From Halichoerus grypus (lineage: Eukaryota > Chordata > Mammalia > Carnivora > Phocidae): a stretch of 64,000 nucleotides of DNA. Location of the stretch: contig NC_135720.1 of assembly GCF_964656455.1 (NCBI RefSeq), forward strand, positions 100,514,696 to 100,578,695, read 5' to 3'. Made by a program: the position numbers and the translations under genes. Positions 33,846 to 45,507 of this stretch are shown in pieces (the first letter of the stretch is position 1; each line of letters starts with the position of its first letter). The notes under the pieces were generated by a model. That model ran no database searches. It had not been told where the DNA came from and saw only the letters and a program-made list of their open reading frames with translations.

Positions 33846-34717
33846 TAAAATAATGACTGAGAAAGGAAGTTAAAGATATTTAAAGCTGAGAGAAATATTG
33901 AGATATTAGTAGGTTGATTTGGAATAGGGCTTACATCTAATTTTATTAGGGAAAATGATAGTATTAGAAGCCAGGTCTCCTGATTCCTGTAATCTAGTTA
34001 TTTCCTATTAAAAACTAAAGTACAAAAAATGGTTCAAAGATTTCATCTGTATCTGACACTCATCAATAGCTTTTACAGCTCTTTTAGGAGCTCATCTAAA
34101 TTGGTAGACTTTTATTGATATAATAGGTAATTATTATGCTATAAATATAGCATCTTTATTTATTATGTTTTATAACACAAGTATGATTATATGAATTTAT
34201 AGAATTAATTTATTAGATCATAGAATCATGGAGCTGAATGAATTTTAGGTTTACTTATTCAATATAACATCTTAAATCTAGTAATTTAGTAAATATTGGA
34301 GAGAAGATTTTTAAAAATCTGATAGTTACTTTGGTTTGACATCTCAAATATTCCACAGTTTGTAAATAGTATCTATTGTTTATTCATTATTTTATGGTAA
34401 AACCATTTAATTTACTTTTAGCTGCTAGTTAAAATATCTTAACCAGCAGCTCAAGTATAACATGAGTATAAGTTTGTTAATTGGCATATTGAACATTTTT
34501 TTTTCACTGAACTTCAATTATTAATATAAACTGGATGGCTGAGATCTAGCCCTGTCATAATAATTCCATGATGATCATTCTCTTAGTTCTTCTCATGCCA
34601 ACAAGTACAAAACCATCAAGCCCTTGTGTTCTCATTATTAGTCACTTAATTTAGGTTTATTTTGGGGATGCTACATCCCAGTCTAAAGCAAACATTCCCA
34701 GCAAGGGAACAAAGTTC
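33846..34717. other. No recognised feature
   Basis: Very AT-rich unique-looking sequence with no frame or repeat family recognised. Confidence 0.5.
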
Positions 34718-34734
34718 AAAAGTCATCAGTTGCA

Positions 34735-35250
34735 GTCATATGATACATGTCTTTCTCTGCTTGACTTATTTTGCTCATATGACCTCACTGATACGAGGAA
34801 TTCTTAATCTCAGGAAACAAACTGAGGGTTGCTGGAGTGGTGGGGGGTGGGAGGGATGGGGTGGCTGGGTGATAGACATTGGGGAGGATATGTGCTATGG
34901 TGAGTGCTGTGAATTGTGTAAGACTGTTGAATCACAGACCTGTACCTCTGAAACAAGTAATACATTATATGTTAAAAAAAAAAAAAAAAAGAAGAAGAAG
35001 AAGAAGATAGCAGGAAGGGAAGAATGAAGGGGGGGGAATAAGAGAGGGAGATGAACCCTGAGAGACTATGGACTCTGAGAAACAAACTGAGGGTTTTAGA
35101 GGGGAGGGGGGTGGGGGGATGGGTTAGCCTGGTGATGGGTATTAAGGAGGGCACATACTGCATGGAGCACTGGGTGTTATACGCAAACAATGAATCATGG
35201 AACACTACATCAAAAACTAATGATGTATGGTGATTAACATAACATAAAAA
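34735..35250 (+). mobile_element. Young L1 3' end with 5' inversion (twin priming)
   Basis: A perfect 17-bp TSD (aaaagtcatcagttgca) flanks the insert at 34718-34734 and 35251-35267. The first 41 bases (34735-34775) are the L1 end of ORF2 in inverted orientation, matching 15209-15249 of the minus-strand copy. From 34776 the L1 reads in sense orientation (catatgacctcactgatacg) through both 3'UTR modules and an internal A-tract at 34974-34990. The inverted and direct parts share about 8 bp (catatgac) at the breakpoint. This is the structure left when the second target end primes internally on L1 RNA. Confidence 0.93.
34974..35008 (+). repeat. A-tract and (GAA)n inside the L1 3'UTR
   Basis: Seventeen A's followed by repeated gaa units, at the junction between 3'UTR modules A and B. 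An expanded version of the A-tract seen in all young L1 3'UTRs here. Confidence 0.9.
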
Positions 35251-35267
35251 AAAAGTCATCAGTTGCA

Positions 35268-36479
35268 TTTCAAGGACACATTCCTGAATCAATTATAGAA
35301 GGTAACCTACACTCCCAAGAAGATAAAGTCTTGCTTTAATTCCTACCTTCCCAAAGCCTGAGTGGCTATGGATTATATTCAATGGCTTTCCAATATTAGC
35401 AGACCTAGTATAGTTTCCAGCCAGTAAAACTTCACACCAAAATTTTACTTATGATTTTGAAACCAGTTAATTTGTTTAAAATCTCTTGTACCTGTTCTCC
35501 TCAATCATCCCCACAAAATGTAAGCTCCAATATCTTGTATTTCTCTCACTTCTACCTCCATATCATTTTCTTGTATCTTCAGCTCATTTATCAGCACCAA
35601 ATTCCCTCTAGACCTTTTTCTATCCCATTTATCAAGGAACAACTCTACTCTCAACCTTCTTATAGAAATAATCTTCTATCTTCAATTTTACTTTACCTGA
35701 AACTCTGCTTTTCTCTGAAGAAACAACTCTTTTGGGAGTTATGCAACTAAAAGTTATTAAGCCTTCTAAACAACAATCCTCAAGGCTTAGAGTAGGCGTA
35801 TTCTCCCTAATTCTTTACTGTTGCTGCCATTCCATATCACATTTCCCTTTCTACAAGATCATCCTGCCACTCCAACTTTGAGGACAATGCAAACATGACT
35901 TCTTGTTATGTTGCCACTTTCTCTAAGACTTTTAGTTATTTCTTGGCTTCTTTCTCTTCCTATCCACCAAAGGCCTGAAAATGCCTCATTTTAAGCACAC
36001 CTTGGGCACTGTTAAACACGTATCTTTCCATCACATATCTCTCCATAAAAGCCCAGTCATGGATGGAGCCAAACCATTTCACATCTCAACTCCCATAAGG
36101 ATTGCTTAAGCACACCTTGGGAAAATCACAATAGAGTTTCCTATTCTACTTCAGAACCCACTGCTACCTGCTTATTCTATATGTTTCCCAACACAAATTT
36201 CTAAAAGCCAGTCTCAGATAGGATGAGTACATTTTTTTCTCATACACACCAAATTAATGTCAAGCTCATGTATTAGCTGACTTGGTTGGGGGTGGGAGGT
36301 AGAGATATCACTTCCTCTCTTACCCAAATCCTTCATTAGACTTGACAAAAAGACACAGATTTATCTGGTGTTAGGTGCGTCCAGTCCTTTGCTGATGTGT
36401 TTGTTTTCCATTAAGAGCTATATAAATTACTATGAATATGGCATTCACCTAATTGACATGTCTAGTATATAAATGATTC
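35268..36479. other. No recognised feature
   Basis: AT-rich, pyrimidine-rich sequence (35450-36000 is C/T-rich on the plus strand). No exon or family that I can support. Confidence 0.45.
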
Positions 36480-36735
36480 TTGCCCTTCCCAGTCAGGATT
36501 TAATGCTTAAGCCTCTTTGCTTTTCACTTAAAACTCATTTCCTGAACAATTGTGTTTGCATTCATGTTTTCAGTTGCCAGCTGTGGACTAATAATTCCAA
36601 ATTCTCTCTGTGTAGGATAGGTATTGTTTAACATCTAGAACTGAATATCCACCTGCATGTTGAACATCTCCATCTGTGTGTTCCACAAGCACCTCTCATG
36701 CAGTAGGCCAAAAGCTAAACTAAAACTCTTTTTCT
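36480..36735 (-). repeat. Possible ancient repeat fragment
   Basis: The text catctagaactgaatatcca, then cctgcatgttgaacatctcc and aagcacctctcatgcagtag resembles the complement of the long ancient repeat suspected at 3270-4400. Low confidence. Confidence 0.3.
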
Positions 36736-37233
36736 TAAAATGTGTTTTCCTTCCTTAGTTCATTGCTTGGGTAAAAGACTGTTTTATAAGATCTTAAGAT
36801 TCTTTTGATGGCCGGGAACAACCCATTGATACCTGGATAGATGGAAGGCAGAAATTTTTGTTTCTTACAGCTCCAAATGAAAGTAGCCAGGCAGGGCCAC
36901 ACAGTGGGTTGTACCTGGGGACACAGTAGCGGCATGCTTGAGCAGTAGGGAACAGTTGATATGGTGGGATTTTGGAGGGACCCTTCAGATTGGCTAATTT
37001 GGATAAATTTTCCAGGCTCCAGGGCATAGGGGCTTCCCCTAGTTGTCTGATACCTTGCTCTGGGGCAATTAGGACAAGTACATAGGGCAGATACATAGGG
37101 ACCCTAGAGTGAGATAGATAGCCCCATAGAGGGAGTGGGATGTAGGAAGTAGTGGGGGCATGGACTTAATGGGTTGCTCAAAAAGGGAAAGTGACCATCC
37201 TTTAACCATGGTCTCAAAGCTGGGTCAAGACTC
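36736..37233. other. Unclassified GC-richer segment
   Basis: About 500 bp with higher GC than its flanks and two overlapping minus-strand open frames of 66 and 100 codons (36735-36935 and 36794-37096). Neither shows a motif I recognise. Could be an unplaced LTR or ERV fragment; I cannot show it. Confidence 0.3.
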
Positions 37234-37320
37234 GTGTGTGTGTGTGTGTGTGTGTGTATAAATCCATCTATATGTATTTGCCATATATATGTATATATAT
37301 GTATTTATACACACACATTT
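37234..37320. repeat. (GT)n followed by AT-rich microsatellite
   Basis: About twelve GT units at 37234-37257, then alternating TA-rich text ending in (AC)n at about 37310-37316. Confidence 0.9.
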
Positions 37321-37327
37321 ATATTTG

Positions 37328-37591
37328 CTTTTTTAAAAGATTTGATTGATTGATTTTTTATAAAGAGATATTTATAAAGAGATAAATTATAAAAATTTAT
37401 TTATTTTTTATTTATTTTATAAAGAGAGAGAGAGCACCAAGTGTGAGCAAGGGGAGGAGCAGAGGGAGAAGGATAAGCAGACTCCATGCAGAGCCCAACA
37501 TGGGGCTGGATCCCAGGACCCTGAGATCATAACCTGAACCAAAACCAAGAGCTGGATGCTTTAACGGACTGAGCCACCCAGGTGCCCCTAT
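37328..37591 (-). mobile_element. SINEC, older and longer copy
   Basis: A minus-strand SINEC whose tail side is expanded by about 70 bases of repeated 'ttataaagaga' and 'tttatttatttt' text. The 13-bp TSD acatttatatttg lies at 37315-37327 and 37592-37604. The middle is more diverged (gcaccaagtgtgagcaaggg) than in the younger copies. Confidence 0.88.
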
Positions 37592-37604
37592 ACATTTATA
37601 TTTG

Positions 37605-38404
37605 TATATATTACAATGGCCAAGTAATCCAGACCAGAGTCAAACAACTTTTTCCTCTTCATTATTCTATTATTTTTTATGTCCCAAATATAATTTTTGT
37701 TCATTATTTTTCATCAACTCTATTTTAGGTCTGATCTTTTTGCTTAGCTTCTTCAAATGCTTTTTCATGCTGTTATCAAAGTAAACTTTCTACTTTATAA
37801 ATATGATCGTATCATTCCTGTGTTAGAAAAGTTTTCTCTGACTTAAAAAATATTTAAGAAATGAAATCTCAGCCTACTATCATTACATGCAAAATCATGC
37901 CTAACCTCAGCTTTAACGTAGGCTCCTCTCTCACTCCGCACTATGTCTAGTTTAATTTAAGAAATAGAAGAGGAGACCAAATAGATAAATAGTGAATAAC
38001 CTGAGTACGGCATGCCAATAGTAACAGTTCTTAGACAAATTGTTCTCAAGCACATATTTTATTGACTTGCTAGTAAGAGAACAGATAAGAGGACTGCAAA
38101 ATTGTCATTTTGGAAAAGCTATGAAAACACAGGTCTTATATAGATGGGACTGAGGAGTGTTAGAATAACTTCTATATTTTTGATAATAAATTTCCAGTTC
38201 ATATGGTTACATGATCTATTGCTTGATCTGTTTAAGGACAATTCTGACTTCACTTTTTATCTGCTTGCTGACAGCTTTTAATCTTACCCTTCGCTATTTT
38301 CCTTTGCTCCACAACTGAGGCAGCTGACAAAAACTAACCTCTTTTGATACTGTAAAAGGAGATTTTAAAATGAAGCAAGCAAGCCTAGCTACGAGTCTCT
38401 TTTT
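37605..38404. other. No recognised feature
   Basis: Unique-looking sequence. The part just left of 38404 may belong to the LTR-like element that resumes at 38761. Confidence 0.4.
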
Positions 38405-38417
38405 AAAGTTGGTTCAA

Positions 38418-38747
38418 AAACTAATGACGTACTATATTTTGGCTAATTGAACATAATAATAAAAAATTACAAAAAATAAAGTAGGAAGGGGAAAATGAAG
38501 GGGGGGAAATAGGAGGGGGAGACGAACCATGAGAGACTATGGACTCTGAGAAACAAACTGAGGGTTCTAGAGGGGAAGGGGTGGGGGATGGGTTAGCCTG
38601 GTGCTGGGTATTAAAGAGGGCATGTACTGAATGGAGCACTGGGTGTTATGCACAAACAATGCATGGAACACTACATCAAAAACTAATGGTGTAATGTATG
38701 GTGACTAACATAACATAATAAAATTTTAAAAATGCAAAAAAAATAAT
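38418..38747 (+). mobile_element. 5'-truncated L1 3' end with a variant module order
   Basis: A 13-bp TSD with one mismatch (aaagttggttcaa / aaaattggttcaa) lies at 38405-38417 and 38748-38760. The insert opens with text resembling the 3' terminus of module B (aactaatgacgtactatatt, then gaacataataataaaa), passes an A-rich tract, then runs through a complete module B to a second terminus (gtgactaacataacataata). The two termini in one insert differ from the A-then-B order of other young copies here. Confidence 0.85.
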
Positions 38748-38760
38748 AAAATTGGTTCAA

Positions 38761-39175
38761 GAGGCCATAAGTGAGGAGGAATTTATGCACGTTCTCATTG
38801 GAGGAACCATGAATTTTTTGCCAGCTGCAGGCCCTCAGCCTGGACTTAATTCTGTCTTCACCATGGCACCTGAATCACATTCTTCACTTTGAAAGAAGCC
38901 AACCCAGTTTGACAAGTTTCAATCCCTCATTTGCATACTAACCCAACCAATCCCAGTTAACCTAGTTTCAATCCCTATTTTGCACTGAGGACTTAATGAG
39001 AACTCCATTCATGACCTCTCACCTTTATAACTCTGTCCCCTCTTTGTCTTCCCAGAACATGCGTCAGGTTTCTATTCGCATCTGTTTCCCAAGGTGCAAT
39101 TCTAATTGCGCAAATAAATGCCTGTTTGCTTAAATTTTCAGTGAATTCTATCTTGATTGACACTGCCAAAGGGAG
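38761..39175 (+). mobile_element. Possible ERV-type LTR
   Basis: The order of signals resembles an LTR: a TATA-like box (ctttataactctgt at about 39023), then a polyadenylation signal (aataaa at about 39112) with a GT/T-rich text following (tgcctgtttgcttaaatttt). The 38.4-kb L1 may have inserted inside it. No coding part of a provirus is visible. The family is not identified, and boundaries are guesses. Confidence 0.4.
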
Positions 39176-39239
39176 ATGCAACTCACACAAGCCCCTGACC
39201 GCATACAGAAACTCTCCTGCCTGCCCCATCTCCTAACTA

Positions 39240-39660
39240 CAGTAAAAACTCAGGCCGGTCTCCTTTCCTTGCTCGCTTAAGCCATTTTGGATATGCTTAA
39301 GAGGTTGGTCCTGCTCTCCTCAGAGACCTCAACTAGGCTCCCCCCTCTGAGCCCCCTTCCTGGCCTCCTGCGGTCCCACCTCTGCACAGGTACTATTAGG
39401 CCAGAACTCAGTCCCCAGCAGTTGCATTCCTGGGGTGCCCCTACCATGGCATTGTGACTGACTGGGTGTAGGGAGGGGGAGGCATCAGGAGGATGGGGAT
39501 TTGCTTGATAAGTGGTGTGAGCCCGACTCCTTACTGCTGAGTCTGGGACAAGGGGCCTTTAGCACCTGGGACACCCAGGTGTTCCTCATCCCAGCCCTCC
39601 CGTGCTGGCGTCTGTAGAACTCCCAAGATCCCTTGAGATCTGACTAGCTGCTGCTGCGAG
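39240..39660 (+). other. GC-richer upstream region of a candidate promoter
   Basis: About 420 bp without recognisable repeats and with higher GC than the flanks. It holds two E-boxes close together (CACCTG at 39563-39568 and CAGGTG at 39576-39581). It immediately precedes the TATA box at 39668. Repeat-free composition next to a TATA box suggests unique regulatory DNA. Confidence 0.4.
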
Positions 39661-39737
39661 GAATGTATATAAATAGCGGCGGTTTCTCCGGCCTGCTTCC
39701 TCGGGCTTTTGCGTTGCTCCGGGCAGTATGCGTAAGT
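39661..39737 (+). promoter_or_regulatory. Candidate TATA promoter with first exon and splice donor
   Basis: TATATAAATAG at 39666-39676 is a strong TATA box. A GC-rich pyrimidine-containing text follows, where a start site would fall about 30 bases downstream (near 39698). An ATG at 39728-39730 is followed one base later by GTAAGT (39732-39737), a consensus splice donor. This layout fits a short first exon ending just after a start codon, or a non-coding first exon. A plausible acceptor is the pyrimidine tract and AG at 41460-41473, but joining gives only about 28 codons before a stop, so coding is doubtful. Nothing identifies the gene. Confidence 0.4.
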
Positions 39738-40320
39738 TACTTCGTTTCTTTTCTTCTTACTTTTATAAAATTTTCATCACTCAGACCAGGACTCGTGACT
39801 AATGTTGTAGATAAGGGCTAATAAGTCTGAATAATTGCCCTAAACACATATTAGCCTCAAAGTAAAATATTTGGGTGGCATGAGATAGTTTTTCTCTTGA
39901 ATTCTAAGAGTTGTTAAAAATCCTTGGTCCTCTCTTCACTTACTGTTCTCTGGAAATTCTGCACTGACATTTCGGTCTTTCCATCTAAACACATAGACAC
40001 ACATTCACTCTCCTAGCTTAAGCATCCTTACATAGAATCCTTTTGTAGTTTTACCACTGCAGTCTAATTAAACTCTTAAGTTATAGACTTTGACAGACTT
40101 TCTCATTTGAAAATTTTCTTACACGTAGAGGAGTATGTGTTATTTATTGAGTTGGACTTTAAAAAAATCATTTTCTAGTGTATAACTCATGGAAATACCC
40201 ATTAGGATATTACACTTTTTATTACCTCTTTAATTTAGAAATAAGCTTTGACATCTAAGTTTCTTTATTCTTCTTTGTTTCCTTCTGTCAAAAACCAACC
40301 TGTGCATACTGAATTGAAGT
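39738..40320. other. No recognised feature
   Basis: Unique-looking sequence; would be intron if the promoter at 39661 is real. Confidence 0.4.
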
Positions 40321-40330
40321 AGAAAATGAG

Positions 40331-40509
40331 GCGCACCTGGGTGGCTCAGTCAGTTAAGTGTCTGTCTTGGGCTCAAGTCCTGATCCCAGGGTCCTGGGAT
40401 CCAGCCTGGCATGGGGCTCCCTACTCAGGGGGGAGTCTGCTTCTCCCTCCCCCCTCGCCCCTTCCCCCTCACTGGCAACCCCCCTCAAAATCTTTAAAAA
40501 AAAAAATGG
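40331..40509 (+). mobile_element. SINEC with shortened CT-rich middle
   Basis: Starts gcgcacctgggtggctcagt and ends in an A-tract. A 10-bp TSD agaaaatgag lies at 40321-40330 and 40510-40519. The tail lacks the usual aaataaataaa repeats (it reads ctcaaaatctttaaaa). Confidence 0.9.
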
Positions 40510-40519
40510 AGAAAATGAG

Positions 40520-42559
40520 TTTACTGCAAGGCTTTCAATTTGTAGCCTGGGAAACTCAAGGCTATGTAAGCAAGGAGTTCTGAGTACTCACAGATTAAGG
40601 ATTTTTATGGGGTAAATGTGGAAGATACTTGGCTTTTTCAGCTGATTGGATAGTAGTGGTGTTTTTCCCTATCGGGAACAGTGTAGCTGAGTCAGGGAAA
40701 CAAGTTCAGAGATGGTGTGAACCAACTTGGCATTTGGAGATTGGCTGGTGTGCTCTGCTGATTTCTGAGAGGAGCTAGGTTAGGTTTCCTTTTTGCATCT
40801 GCTTTGACCGTCTCCATTTTAGGTTTGGTTCTACACTTCCAAGACTAATTTTGTTCCAAAATCAGGTTTTTTCTTAAATTAGACATCTTATATGACCCAT
40901 TAAAAAAAAAAAAAAAAACCTTGCTCCACAAATCCCTAATTTAATGTCAGACTCTCATTATTTCTTTTTGCAAATACTGTTAACAGGAGCCATGTGGAAT
41001 ACTTTTCCTTATCAGAAAATCTTTGTAAAAACACAACTTGTGTGAATGGATTCAGCCTCAAGGTGTGGGGGTGGGGGAGGGAAACAGCAACTGTAAAATA
41101 AAAATATTCCATGACCAAATCACCTGGCTAATGATACTATGGGAGTAGGAAATGTCCCTGGACTCAGCGAGAATGCCAGCAGGAGTCTGAAAATAGTATC
41201 TGTTTTCATCCTTGGTAAGGAAGTAACTACAGCAAATAAATGAGCCATTGAAGAAACTAGAAGTACATTTGTTAGTGATAAAATCAGAACTGGAAAACAT
41301 CGTCTAGACCTAGAAGGAAAAAACCAAAGCAGCCAAGATAAACTTATGGTATGTAAAACCACAGTACTTATTAATTTTAAAATTAATTGGGCAATGTGCC
41401 AAGAAAAATGAAATTTTAAACAGCACAAAATGATTTAAAACTAGATTTCTATTTTTCTTTTTTTTTTCTTTAGGACTTGATTTTCAAAGCCTTTATTCTA
41501 GGTACAGGAAATTCTACGTGTATACACACACAGTTACAATGTTATAAGTAAGCTCAGTGATAGATTACTTTCTGTATCTAAATTTTATTCTGTGTGAGAA
41601 AGAATATTTCTTGATATCTGGACACTTGACATGTAGAGCTAGGACTCTTGCTAGAGCTTGCTTGGTTCTTAAACAGTTCAAGAATCCTCCAATGTTAATA
41701 CGCTTTTCTGGGTATTTGCCTCTGGACTCTTCATATAAGTTATTGTAAGTGGAAAATGGTTTTCCCATCTCCATAAATGACCTTTAAGAATGTTTTCTGA
41801 ACTGAATCTAAAACTGAATAAGAAAACATGTCTGCATGTAATTAAAAAAAAAATCTCAGTTGATTACCTAAGTTGTTCACTTTGGTTTTCTTCAATTAAT
41901 TTAGGCTGTAAGGCTTAATCATGAGGAACTGAAAATGACAGCTCATCAAAGGTACTGCTGCTCCTTTCAATTTCCCATTTGTTGAGCTTTATTGCACACT
42001 TGATAATATCTCTGGTTCCTTAGGAGTCGTTGTTAGGCTTACTTAATGCTATTGCTTTTAAATATCATTTTCCCCCCTAATGGCCTGTGAATGGAAATGA
42101 AATGACTGAATTTTTGTAAAATTCCAGGGGTCTTTTGGAAGTAGCATGAGTCACCAACTAACAAGGGGTACATAAACCTTGTGTAGGGTAAAAAGAGAAT
42201 GGTGACTCAAGTTCCACCAGGCAATCAAATTTCCCACAGTAGATGAAATGGAGAAATGAGTTTCAGAACAAAGTCAAAATGGTTGTATAAACATTAGTAA
42301 CATTTAAACATTAGTGTAAACACTTTTAAACTAAGATTAGTGTTTTAGCTCTATTAATGATTTTATTGGGTTTGACTTAATATTTAACTTTGCATTGCAG
42401 CACATATTTGCACAGCAATAAAGTCACGATAAGAATTTTGGAAGCAAAATCTCTCTTGGCTCCTTTTAATCTCTATTTATATGGATGTTTCAAGGCCCAA
42501 AGTAGGTTTTGGGGGAAGGTATTACTTATTCCTCATTTTTCAAAGAAGTTTCACTTTTG
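40520..42559. other. Mostly unclassified; A-run at about 40901-40918
   Basis: 40520-40900 reads like an interspersed repeat (blocks gaaactcaaggctatgtaag, gtgtagctgagtcagggaaa, gagattggctggtgtgctct) that ends near a run of about 18 A's, but I cannot name it. The rest is unique-looking. A polypyrimidine tract and AG at 41452-41473 is a possible splice acceptor. Confidence 0.35.
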
Positions 42560-42790
42560 ATAGTAGTATTTATTGGCTGTCTGCTTTGTGTGAACCAATG
42601 TAATGGAGAATTTATATATCTTATAACTGATACAGCAATACATCAAGATAAGTTTAATTTTTCCTGTTTTATAAATGACAAACTGTGCCTAAGGTTGATT
42701 AAATAACCTGCTATAAAGTAACTTGCTCTTCTTCAAAGTCCATGCATTTTCTACTCTGAAAATAACTATGTAGTCCTACTCAAATATGAG
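42560..42790 (-). repeat. MIR
   Basis: Blocks tcctgttttataaatgacaa, ctgtgcctaaggttgattaa and aacctgctataaagtaactt match the complement of MIR, followed by ccatgcattttctactctga toward its head. Confidence 0.6.
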
Positions 42791-43589
42791 GAGGTTTTCA
42801 TTCCGTACTTGAGCATACTCTTTAGTCAACAGGCAGAAAGGATCTTCCCCAATGCCAAGTAAGTGAATTAATTTAACCTGTCAGCAGTTCACTTAGCGTT
42901 GTTTCCCTTGTTGGTTCATTATGAAGCAGTTACATCTTTGCCAGGTGCAGGAGATAAAGATGACTATAGTGACTCCTAGGTTTGCCAAAATTCCATCTTT
43001 GAGTTCTTGTGCATCTAATATTGAGACTATATTTTACATAATAGTTCAGTTCTCATATAGCAGCATCAAAATAATTTATGCTGTTCTATCTTAGCGAAGA
43101 ATAATTAAAATGTACTTTTCTGCAAGAAGTAATTAAAATGTTACATTTCAAAGCAATCAAATGTGGGGAAAATGAACTGATCTCACTAAGCATTTGGTTA
43201 TTTAGTTGTGCCACATTAACATAGGTTTGATGTACAACTTGCTGGCATGAGTCAGCATGGAGTAGCCCCCATTTGGGTAAATCTTTCTTTTGTTTCTAAG
43301 TATGTAAGCTTTAGTTTGAAGAAAAATGCTTGTTTTAAACTTGGGCTGAATTTTTCTAGCAAATGGATTTTTCTTATTCAGGACACACACAAAAATTGCT
43401 CATGGAATAGCAACATTACAAGAATGTCATTCCTCTTGGTAAATTGGGGCAAAACTGAAAACAATAAAGAGGGGTGAAGAGAGGGAGGTTCCGATGTCAG
43501 GGTGATTCATGGGAGGGACATCCTCTGTGTATCATAGTGACATAGCATACATAGTGTTTTCACTTCCCTAAAAACCCTTTATACGCCAC
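42791..43589. other. No recognised feature
   Basis: Unique-looking sequence with no supported feature. Confidence 0.45.
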
Positions 43590-44432
43590 CTATCCATCCT
43601 CCATTCCCTTCACCCCCAACTTCTAGCAACCAGTGATCTTTTTATGGTCTCCATGGTTTTGCCTTTTTCAGAATGTCAAGTAGTTGGATTCAAACAGTAT
43701 GTAGCCCTTTCATTTAGTAATATGCATTTATGATTTCCCTATGTCTTTTCATAGCTTGATAGCTCATTTCATTTTAATACTGTGTAATCTCTTTTAGATT
43801 TAACAATTTATCTATTTACCTACTGAAGGACATCATGATTCCTTCCAAGGAAAGCTATAAATAGCAGTATTGCAAGTTTTTGTGTAGACCTAAGTTTTCA
43901 GCTCCCGTGGATATAGTAAGGGTATGTTTAGTTTTGTAAGAAACTTGGAAATGGCCTTACCAGGTGCCCATATGATTTGGCATTTCCATCAGCAATGTAT
44001 GAGAATTCTCATTGCTCCACATCCTTGCCGGTATTTGGTGACGTCCATGTTCTGAATTTTGGCTATTCTAATATGTGTGTTGTGATATATCACTGTTTGA
44101 CTTGCATTTCCCTGGTGACATAGAATGTGGAGCATCTTTTCATATGCTTGTTTTCCAAATGTATATCTTCTTTGGGAAGGTGTCTATTAAGGTCTTTGGC
44201 CCAAGTTTTAATTGGGTTGTCTGTTTGCTTAGTGTTTCATTTTAGGTGTTCTTTGTATATTTTTGATAACACACCCTTATCAGATGTGTTTTTTCTAAAT
44301 ATTTTCTCCTGGTCTGTGGTTTGTTTTCTCATTCTCTTGATAATGTCTTTTGCAGAACAGAAGTTTTTAATTTTAATGTAGTTCAGTTTCTCAACCCAAT
44401 ATAAATGTTTGTTCAAAACACTGCCCATTTTT

Positions 44433-44632
44433 GGGGGCACCTGGGTGGCTCAGTCATTAAGTGTCTGCTCGGCTCAGGTCATGATCCCAGGGTCCTGGGA
44501 TCGAGCCCCACATTGGGCTCCTTGCTCTGCGGGAGGCCTGCTTCTCCCTCTCCCACTCCCCTTGCTTGTGTTCCTGCTGTCGCTATCTCTCTGTCAAATA
44601 AATAAATAAAATCTTTAAAAAGAAAAACAGTT
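44433..44632 (+). mobile_element. SINEC inserted in an old L1
   Basis: Well-preserved plus-strand copy. The 18-bp TSD aaaacactgcccattttt lies at 44415-44432 and 44633-44650. The long perfect TSD and near-consensus body indicate a recent insertion. Confidence 0.96.
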
Positions 44633-45298
44633 AAAACACTGCCCATTTTTTAATAGGATTACTTTTTTTTTCTACTGAGTTGTAGGAGTTCTATGTATTT
44701 TGGATATTAACCCCTTATCTATTATAGACTTGGCAAATATTTTCTCCCATTCCACAGATTACTTTTTATTTTGTTGCTTTTTTTTTTTTTCCCCTGTGCA
44801 GAAGCATTTAAATTTGATGTAGTCTTACTTGTTTTGCTTTTATTGCTTGTACTTCTGGTGCCATATCCAAAAAATTGTTGCCATGTCTATGCTGTAGAGC
44901 CTTTCCCATAGGTTTCTTCTGGGAGTTCTATAGGTTTAAGTATTACTTTGTCTTTTATATATTTTAAGATAATTTTTAGTGAGGGACATGAGATAAACAT
45001 ACACTGTATTTTGCATGTGAATATCCAGTTTTCCCAACACTTACTGAAAAGACCATTTTTCCCTATTAAATATTCTTGGCTCCCCTATTAGTTGACTGTA
45101 TATGAATGGGTTTAAGTATGGGCTCTCTATATATTCCATTGGCCTATTTGTTTTTATGGTAGTACCATTTCTTGATTACTAGCATTGTTGTATAGTTTGA
45201 AATCAGGAGTGTGATGCTTCTTGGTTTGTTCTTAGCATTGCTTTGGCTATTCAGGGTCTTTTGTGGTTCAGTGTGAATTTTAGGATTGTTTTCTTTTT

Positions 45299-45489
45299 TT
45301 TTTTTTTAAGATTTTTTATTTATTTGACAGAGACACAGCGAGAGAGGAAACACAAGCAGGGGGAGTGGGAGAGGGAAAAGCAGACCTCCAGATGAGCAGG
45401 GAGCCCAATGTGGGGCTCAATCCCAGGACCCTGGCATCATGATCTGAGCCGAAGGCAGACGCTTAATGATTGAGCCACCCAGGTGCCTC
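45299..45489 (-). mobile_element. SINEC, younger of a second nested pair
   Basis: Minus-strand copy with T-tract at left. The TSD aggattgttttcttttt lies at 45282-45298 and, with one change (aggatggttttcttttt), at 45490-45506. The insertion went into the left target duplication of the SINE at 45508, the same arrangement as at 7.1-7.6 kb. Confidence 0.92.
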
Positions 45490-45507
45490 AGGATGGTTTT
45501 CTTTTTT

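Noticed and set aside
34662..35027. A 121-codon plus frame
   Set aside because: It crosses unique DNA, a TSD and an L1 3'UTR, and ends in poly-lysine from the A-tract; chance frame.
38761..39175. A complete endogenous provirus around the LTR-like segment
   Set aside because: No second LTR, primer-binding site or gag/pol/env-like frame is visible nearby; at most a solo LTR.
39728..41550. A spliced small protein joining ATGC at 39731 to the AG at 41473
   Set aside because: The joined frame stops after about 28 codons, so coding is not supported; the donor was kept only as part of a promoter candidate.
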